A stretch of 8,704 nt of DNA from Betaproteobacteria bacterium. Lineage in GTDB: Bacteria > Pseudomonadota > Gammaproteobacteria > Burkholderiales > SG8-39. The notes below the pieces were generated by a model. That model was not told where the DNA came from. It was given only the letters and a program-made list of their open reading frames with translations, and did no database searches. A program made the position numbers and the translations under genes. The stretch spans positions 1 through 8,704 of the forward strand of contig VBCT01000059.1 of assembly GCA_005882235.1 (NCBI GenBank), given 5' to 3'. Every line of letters starts with the position of its first letter. Within the stretch, counting starts at the first letter, position 1. This document shows, one piece after another, positions 5,389-8,704 of the stretch.

Positions 5389-5467
5389 ACGGCCCTTATT
5401 CTACCGTAACCTTCTTTGCGGATGCGCCGGGCCGGCCGGGGCAGCGGGAGCGGAGGCCGGCAAGGGC

Positions 5468-5806
5468 TCAGGCGGAGAATGCGTCGCGTATCCATTCGAC
5501 CCGCGGCGGCTCGAGGCGATCGAGGAGCACGACGTCGAACCGGCAAGCCGCTTCCTCCTTGCCCGCAAGGTAGTGGCGCGCCGTGGCGATGATCCGCGCC
5601 TGTTTGCGCGCATCGACGCTGTAAGCGGCGCCGCCGAAGTCCTTGGAGCGCCGTAGCCTGACTTCGGTGAAAACGACCGTATCCCGATCCCGCAGGATGA
5701 GATCGATCTCGCCCCAGCGGCAGCGGTAACGGGTTTCGATCAGAGCTAGGCCCTTGCGCTGCAAATAGCCCGCCGCGATTTGCTCGGCACGATCGCCGGC
5801 ATTCAT
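5468..5806 (-). CDS. yraN: UPF0102 (YraN) family nuclease-fold protein
   Basis: A 112-residue protein with the standard UPF0102 layout: GDRAEQIAAGYLQRKGL (4-20), ETRYRCRWGEIDLILRD (24-40) and VVFTEVRLRRS (44-54). The conserved GEID (32-35) and EVR (48-50) form the PD-(D/E)xK-like core, with R in place of the catalytic lysine, as I recall for many YraN members including E. coli. Predicted Holliday-junction-resolvase-like fold; cellular role is not established. The ATG at 5806 is preceded by AAGGCGAG, a usable ribosome site, and lies seven bases after the lpoA stop. The upstream ATG at 5817 in the repeated GAGATGAA motif stops within five codons. Length is normal (about 110-130 aa). It is in the same operon as lpoA and gmhA. 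Confidence 0.93.
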   Translation of the reverse strand: MNAGDRAEQIAAGYLQRKGLALIETRYRCRWGEIDLILRDRDTVVFTEVRLRRSKDFGGAAYSVDARKQARIIATARHYLAGKEEAACRFDVVLLDRLEPPRVEWIRDAFSA

Positions 5807-5813
5807 CTCGCCT

Positions 5814-6893
5814 TCATCTCGCTTTCACCTCAGCGTTTTCGAGCGACACACCCACGCCGTCGCGGAACACCGCCTGGATCGGCTCGCGCTGGAGTGTATT
5901 GCCCCCGCGGTAGGAGATCCTGCCGGTCACACCGTCGAGGTTGATGGTTTGTTGCCCCCCGATGAGCTCCCCCGCGATGCGGCACGAGTCGATGCCGAGC
6001 GCGTAGAAACGCTGAAGCTCCGTGGAAAGGCCTTCCAGGCGCGGATAGACCATCACCGCGGCGTGGTCCGGCTGCACGAGCCAGGGCATATCCACGAAAC
6101 GAATGCCGTTAAGATCCGAGTTGACGAGCGGATCGCTCTTGCCGTCGTTGACCTGGGAGGTCGCAAAGACCTGGAGCTGGTTGTTCAGATAGGGTCGCAC
6201 GGTGCGCGCCTGGTCGGCCTCCGCGGCGAGAAAAATGAATTGTGCCTGCGAGTCCGCCAGACCCCGGCGCAAGTCGACCAAGTCCGCTCGCGCCCCGAAC
6301 TCCCGCACGTCGCTGATCCTTCCGCCGAGCGAGAACCATTCGTCCGCGAAAGCCCGGCTCAGGCGCTTGGCGAGCAAGTTCGACGCCTGCACCACCGCGC
6401 CCTCGCGCAGCCCGCGCGCGAAAGCCATGCGCGCCACCGCGCGCGCTTCGGTCTCGGCGGAAAGTCCGAACGTATAGAGGCGCGGGGGGAGCCGCGCGTC
6501 GCCGTCTGCGGCGTTCAGAGCGAGCGTGACCACGCTGACGCGGCCCGCTTGAGCGAGCGCCGTAACCCCCGAGCGTGTCAGCGGACCGACTATCACGGCG
6601 GCGCCGCGCTGCACGGCGGCCTCGTATTCGGCGAGTATGCTCTCGGGTTGGGCATCGGTGCGCGCTACCTGGAGGGACTGGCGGTTATCCGCGAAAGCGA
6701 GAGCGGCCTGGCAGCCCAGGCGCACGGCCTCGGATGCTCGCGAGAACTCGGGAGCATTGAGCGGGAGCAGCAGGCCTATGAAGGGCCGAGCGCCCGGAGG
6801 TCTGCTTGCCGGATCGTCGACGGCCGCGCACAATGCCGGACTCAACAACGCCAACAGAGCGAAGCAGAATTGGGCGCGAGGACGGGGAAGCAT
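5814..6893 (-). CDS. lpoA: LpoA-like penicillin-binding protein activator (C-domain only)
   Basis: A 359-residue exported protein with a periplasmic-binding-protein fold. Residues 1-23 (MLPRPRAQFCFALLALLSPA...) are a Sec signal peptide with likely cleavage near CAA (22-24). The domain starts with PFIGLLLPLNAPEFSRASEAVRLGCQAAL (37-65), and continues through AAVIVGPLTRSGVTALAQ, YTFGLSAETEARAVARMAF, QFIFLAAEADQARTVRPYL, and LDGVTGRISYRGGNTLQREP near the C-terminus. E. coli LpoA is a 678-residue outer-membrane lipoprotein with an N-terminal TPR region and this C-domain, and it stimulates PBP1A. Here the TPR region is absent and no lipobox is seen (PALC has L before the Cys). An ATG at 6920 would add nine residues, but a TATAAT box (6925-6920) overlaps it, so 6893 is preferred. 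It heads the yraN-gmhA-BON operon and is divergent from rsmI, as in E. coli. Confidence 0.85.
   Translation of the reverse strand: MLPRPRAQFCFALLALLSPALCAAVDDPASRPPGARPFIGLLLPLNAPEFSRASEAVRLGCQAALAFADNRQSLQVARTDAQPESILAEYEAAVQRGAAVIVGPLTRSGVTALAQAGRVSVVTLALNAADGDARLPPRLYTFGLSAETEARAVARMAFARGLREGAVVQASNLLAKRLSRAFADEWFSLGGRISDVREFGARADLVDLRRGLADSQAQFIFLAAEADQARTVRPYLNNQLQVFATSQVNDGKSDPLVNSDLNGIRFVDMPWLVQPDHAAVMVYPRLEGLSTELQRFYALGIDSCRIAGELIGGQQTINLDGVTGRISYRGGNTLQREPIQAVFRDGVGVSLENAEVKAR
6806..6834 (+). promoter_or_regulatory. Possible promoter of rsmI inside the lpoA coding region
   Basis: TTGCCG (6806-6811, four matches to -35), 17 bases, then CACAAT (6829-6834, four matches to -10). Predicted +1 is near 6841, giving a leader of about 29 bases to the proposed TTG start at 6870. 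The match is moderate; it is reported because rsmI has no intergenic region of its own. Confidence 0.25.
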
Positions 6894-7763
6894 AGTGGGA
6901 GCCCGAGTGGGGCAGGTCAATTATATGTGGTGGCCACGCCCATTGGGAACCTCGAGGATATCAGCCCGCGCGCTCTTGATTCGCTCGCTCGTGCAGACGC
7001 CATTGCGGCGGAGGATACGCGCGTGACGGCGCGCCTGCTCGAGCACTACGGCATGCCTGGAAAGCTGATGGCGGTGCACGGGCATAACGAACAGCGCGCC
7101 GCCGATTCGATCGTCGAGCAGCTTGCCCGAGGCAAGACCGTTGCCCTGGTTACGGACGCGGGCACGCCCGCGATATCCGATCCGGGCGCGGCCGTGGTCA
7201 AAAAAGCGCGCGCCGCCGGATTCAGGGTGGTCCCGATTCCAGGGCCGAACGCAGCCGTCACCGCGCTCTCGGCCGCCGGCATCGCGGACGGCCCGTTTCT
7301 ATTCGCAGGTTTTCTTCCGGCAAAGCCAGGCCTGAGGCGCAAGGCGCTCGAGCGCCTTAGCGCCTTGCCGTACGTGCTCGTGCTCTACGAGGCGCCGCAC
7401 CGCGTCGTCGAATGCGTCGAGGACATGTCAGCGGCACTGGGCCCCGAGCGCGTCCTCGTGATCGCGCGCGAGCTGACGAAACTCTTCGAGCAGATCCATC
7501 GGTGCGTCCTGGGCGAAGCTGCAGCCTGGCTCCGCGAGGACACCGACCGCCAGCGTGGCGAATTCGTGCTGATCGCGGAGGGCACTGCGTCCCGAAGCGA
7601 AAGCGCGAAGCTCGATTGGGAACGCGCGCTCGCTACACTCCTCGCGGAGCTGCCGCTTGCGCACGCGGTGAGGCTCGCCTGCAAGCTCACCGGAGCGAAG
7701 AGGAACGTGGTGTACGCGCGCGCCCTGCAACTCGCGCGCGCTGCGACCGCCCGGCGATCCTGA
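6870..7763 (+). CDS. rsmI: 16S rRNA (cytidine(1402)-2'-O)-methyltransferase RsmI
   Basis: RsmI 2'-O-methylates C1402 in the decoding centre of 16S rRNA using S-adenosylmethionine. Family motifs, numbered from the TTG at 6870 (297 aa), are QLYVVATPIGNLEDISPRAL (17-36), AAEDTR (46-51), HGHNEQ (70-75), VTDAGTPAISDPG (94-106), PIPGPNAAVTALSAAG (122-137), then FAGFLPAKPGLRRKAL, YEAPHRVVE, ARELTKLFEQIHR and GEFVLIAEG. Typical length is about 280-290 aa. The start is uncertain: no in-frame ATG exists near the N-terminus, and GTG 6927 would remove part of the first beta strand. TTG 6870 gives the usual short N-terminal tail but overlaps the divergent lpoA start by 24 bases. A long open frame further upstream is antisense to lpoA and is not coding. 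Gene identity is certain; the start is tentative. Confidence 0.93.
   Translation: MGARTGKHSGSPSGAGQLYVVATPIGNLEDISPRALDSLARADAIAAEDTRVTARLLEHYGMPGKLMAVHGHNEQRAADSIVEQLARGKTVALVTDAGTPAISDPGAAVVKKARAAGFRVVPIPGPNAAVTALSAAGIADGPFLFAGFLPAKPGLRRKALERLSALPYVLVLYEAPHRVVECVEDMSAALGPERVLVIARELTKLFEQIHRCVLGEAAAWLREDTDRQRGEFVLIAEGTASRSESAKLDWERALATLLAELPLAHAVRLACKLTGAKRNVVYARALQLARAATARRS
6920..6949 (-). promoter_or_regulatory. Probable promoter of the lpoA-yraN-gmhA-BON operon
   Basis: On the minus strand TTCCCA (6949-6944, four matches to TTGACA) is followed after 18 bases by a perfect TATAAT (6925-6920). Predicted +1 is near 6913, leaving a leader of about 20 bases to the lpoA ATG at 6893. The boxes lie inside the first codons of rsmI: the -10 covers part of the Q-L-Y codons and the -35 part of the T-P-I-G-N stretch. 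Confidence 0.55.
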
Positions 7764-7767
7764 TTCC

Positions 7768-8704
7768 GTGCAATCCCTGACCCTCACCCGGCCGGACGAC
7801 GCTCACCTGCACCTTCGCGACGGCGCCGCGCTTGCGAGCGTGCTCCCCCACACGGCGCGCGTATTTGCGCGCGCGGTGGTCATGCCGAATCTCCGGCCTC
7901 CGATTACGGATACCGCGCTCGCCACGGCCTACCGTGGCCGGGTGCTGAAGGCCCTTCCGAAGGGCTCAGATTTCGAGCCCCTCATGACCCTCTATTTGGC
8001 TGACGGCACGAGCGCCGAGGAGATCGCGCGCGCGAAGCGATCGGGCTTCGTATGCGGCGTGAAGTACTATCCGGCCGGCGCGACGACGAACTCGGGAGCC
8101 GGAGTCACGAGCATCGAGCGCACCTATCCCGCGCTCAATGCGATGCAGGAACACGACCTGCCCCTGCTCGTTCACGGGGAGGTTACGACTCCAGGCGTGG
8201 ACGTTTTCGATCGCGAGCGCGTGTTTCTCGAGACCGTCCTCGCCGACATCGCCCGCCGCTTCCCGCGGCTTCGCATCGTGGTCGAGCACGTGACGACCCG
8301 CGAGGCGGTGGATTTCGTGCTTGCGGGAGGGCCCCGCATTGCCGCCACGATCACCGCGCACCACCTGCTCTACAACCGCAGCGCGATGTTCGCAGGCGGT
8401 TTCCGGCCGCACTATTACTGTCTGCCGGTGCTGAAGCGCGAGGAGCACCGCGAGGCGCTGGTGCGCGCGGCGACCGGCGGCAATCCGAAATTCTTCCTCG
8501 GCACCGACAGCGCGCCGCATGCCCGCGCCGACAAGGAGACGCCGTGCGGGCACGCGGGCATCTATACGGCGCATGCGGCGATCGAACTCTATGCGGAGGT
8601 CTTCGAGCGGGCCGGGGCGCTAGCCAAGCTCGAAGCCTTCGCCAGCTTTCACGGGGCGGATTTCTACCGCCTGCCGCGCAACCGCGGCTCGATCACCTTG
8701 CGCA
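7768..8704 (+). CDS. pyrC: Dihydroorotase PyrC (class II), C-terminus cut by window edge
   Basis: The frame from GTG 7768 is open to the window end (312 residues; the family is about 345, so some 30 are missing). PyrC cyclises carbamoyl aspartate to dihydroorotate, step three of pyrimidine synthesis, with a binuclear zinc centre. Metal and catalytic residues are visible: H13 and H15 in HLHLRDG (13-19), the carboxylated lysine K99 in GVKYYPAGATTNS (97-109), H136 in LLVHGEV, H174 in VEHVTT and D247 in GTDSAPH (245-251). MPNLRPP (39-45) and ITAHHL (195-200) are also typical. The position before the first metal histidine is A12, whereas DDWHLHLRDG is usual. The GTG start lies four bases after the rsmI stop without a clear ribosome site, which suggests coupling. 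No ATG lies near the N-terminus, and the GTG gives the usual nine or so residues before the DD-HLHLRDG motif. Confidence 0.95.
   Translation, partial: MQSLTLTRPDDAHLHLRDGAALASVLPHTARVFARAVVMPNLRPPITDTALATAYRGRVLKALPKGSDFEPLMTLYLADGTSAEEIARAKRSGFVCGVKYYPAGATTNSGAGVTSIERTYPALNAMQEHDLPLLVHGEVTTPGVDVFDRERVFLETVLADIARRFPRLRIVVEHVTTREAVDFVLAGGPRIAATITAHHLLYNRSAMFAGGFRPHYYCLPVLKREEHREALVRAATGGNPKFFLGTDSAPHARADKETPCGHAGIYTAHAAIELYAEVFERAGALAKLEAFASFHGADFYRLPRNRGSITLR

Noticed and set aside
5398..5403. TAGAAT on the minus strand just before gmhA, resembling a -10 box.
   Set aside because: No -35 partner, and transcription would begin about three bases before the ATG, removing the ribosome site; cotranscription with yraN is more likely.
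5949..6869. Long open frame upstream of and in frame with rsmI, opposite lpoA.
   Set aside because: It is antisense to the well-supported lpoA gene, shows no recognisable domain, and reflects the scarcity of stop codons in GC-rich DNA.
7341..7358. An 18-bp perfect palindrome in rsmI (core AGGCGCTCGAGCGCCT), with its 16-bp core repeated exactly in birA at 1047-1062.
   Set aside because: Both copies encode K-A-L-E-R-L in frame with the preferred GC-rich codons of this genome, so coding and codon bias explain the palindrome and its recurrence.
7966..8574. A 202-codon minus-strand open frame opposite pyrC.
   Set aside because: It lies entirely within the pyrC frame, which has all the metal ligands; its translation has no recognisable domain.

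Overview
The window is high-GC (roughly two thirds G+C by eye), densely packed bacterial chromosome. Protein similarity and gene order both point to a betaproteobacterium. The blocks birA-coaX-SPOR protein-rfaE2 and rsmI / lpoA-yraN-SIS protein-BON lipoprotein are housekeeping neighbourhoods of Betaproteobacteria, and the second matches the yraL/yraM/yraN/yraO/yraP order of E. coli. There is no sign of phage, insertion sequence, CRISPR array, tRNA or rRNA.

Layout. 1-221 (-): the N-terminal part of a glycerophosphodiester phosphodiesterase, running off the left edge. 222-562: a divergent intergenic region that holds more than two promoters. It contains a minus-strand sigma70-like promoter, about 113 bp without an ORF, and a perfect hairpin followed by nine T on the same strand, which together look like a small RNA gene. 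A 7-5-7 palindrome lies between this promoter and the likely birA promoter. 563-2965 (+): birA (biotin protein ligase/repressor), coaX (type III pantothenate kinase, overlapping birA by ATGA) and a membrane-anchored SPOR-domain protein. 2967-3046: a tandem pair of long GC-rich hairpins between convergent genes, related to the hairpin at 318-347. 3027-3527 (-): rfaE2 (heptose-1-phosphate adenylyltransferase), whose last codons lie inside the second hairpin. 3597-4139 (+): an exported glutathione-peroxidase-like protein. 4160-6893 (-): a compact cluster read as lpoA-like, yraN, SIS-domain gmhA/diaA, and a dual-BON lipoprotein (dolP-like). 6870-7763 (+): rsmI, divergent from and apparently overlapping lpoA. 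7768-8704 (+): pyrC (dihydroorotase), cut by the right edge.

How the genes fit together. Two cofactor genes (birA, coaX) are coupled. rfaE2 and the SIS protein supply two steps of ADP-heptose synthesis for the LPS inner core. The LpoA-like, SPOR and BON proteins all concern the cell envelope (peptidoglycan synthesis, septal peptidoglycan binding, outer-membrane integrity). rsmI methylates 16S rRNA and pyrC makes pyrimidine precursors.

I found no defence system or novel multi-gene system. The least explained signals are the candidate small RNA at 312-424, the repeated hairpin family, the SIS protein that combines DiaA-like sequence and location with the GmhA catalytic residues, and the start region shared by rsmI and lpoA.
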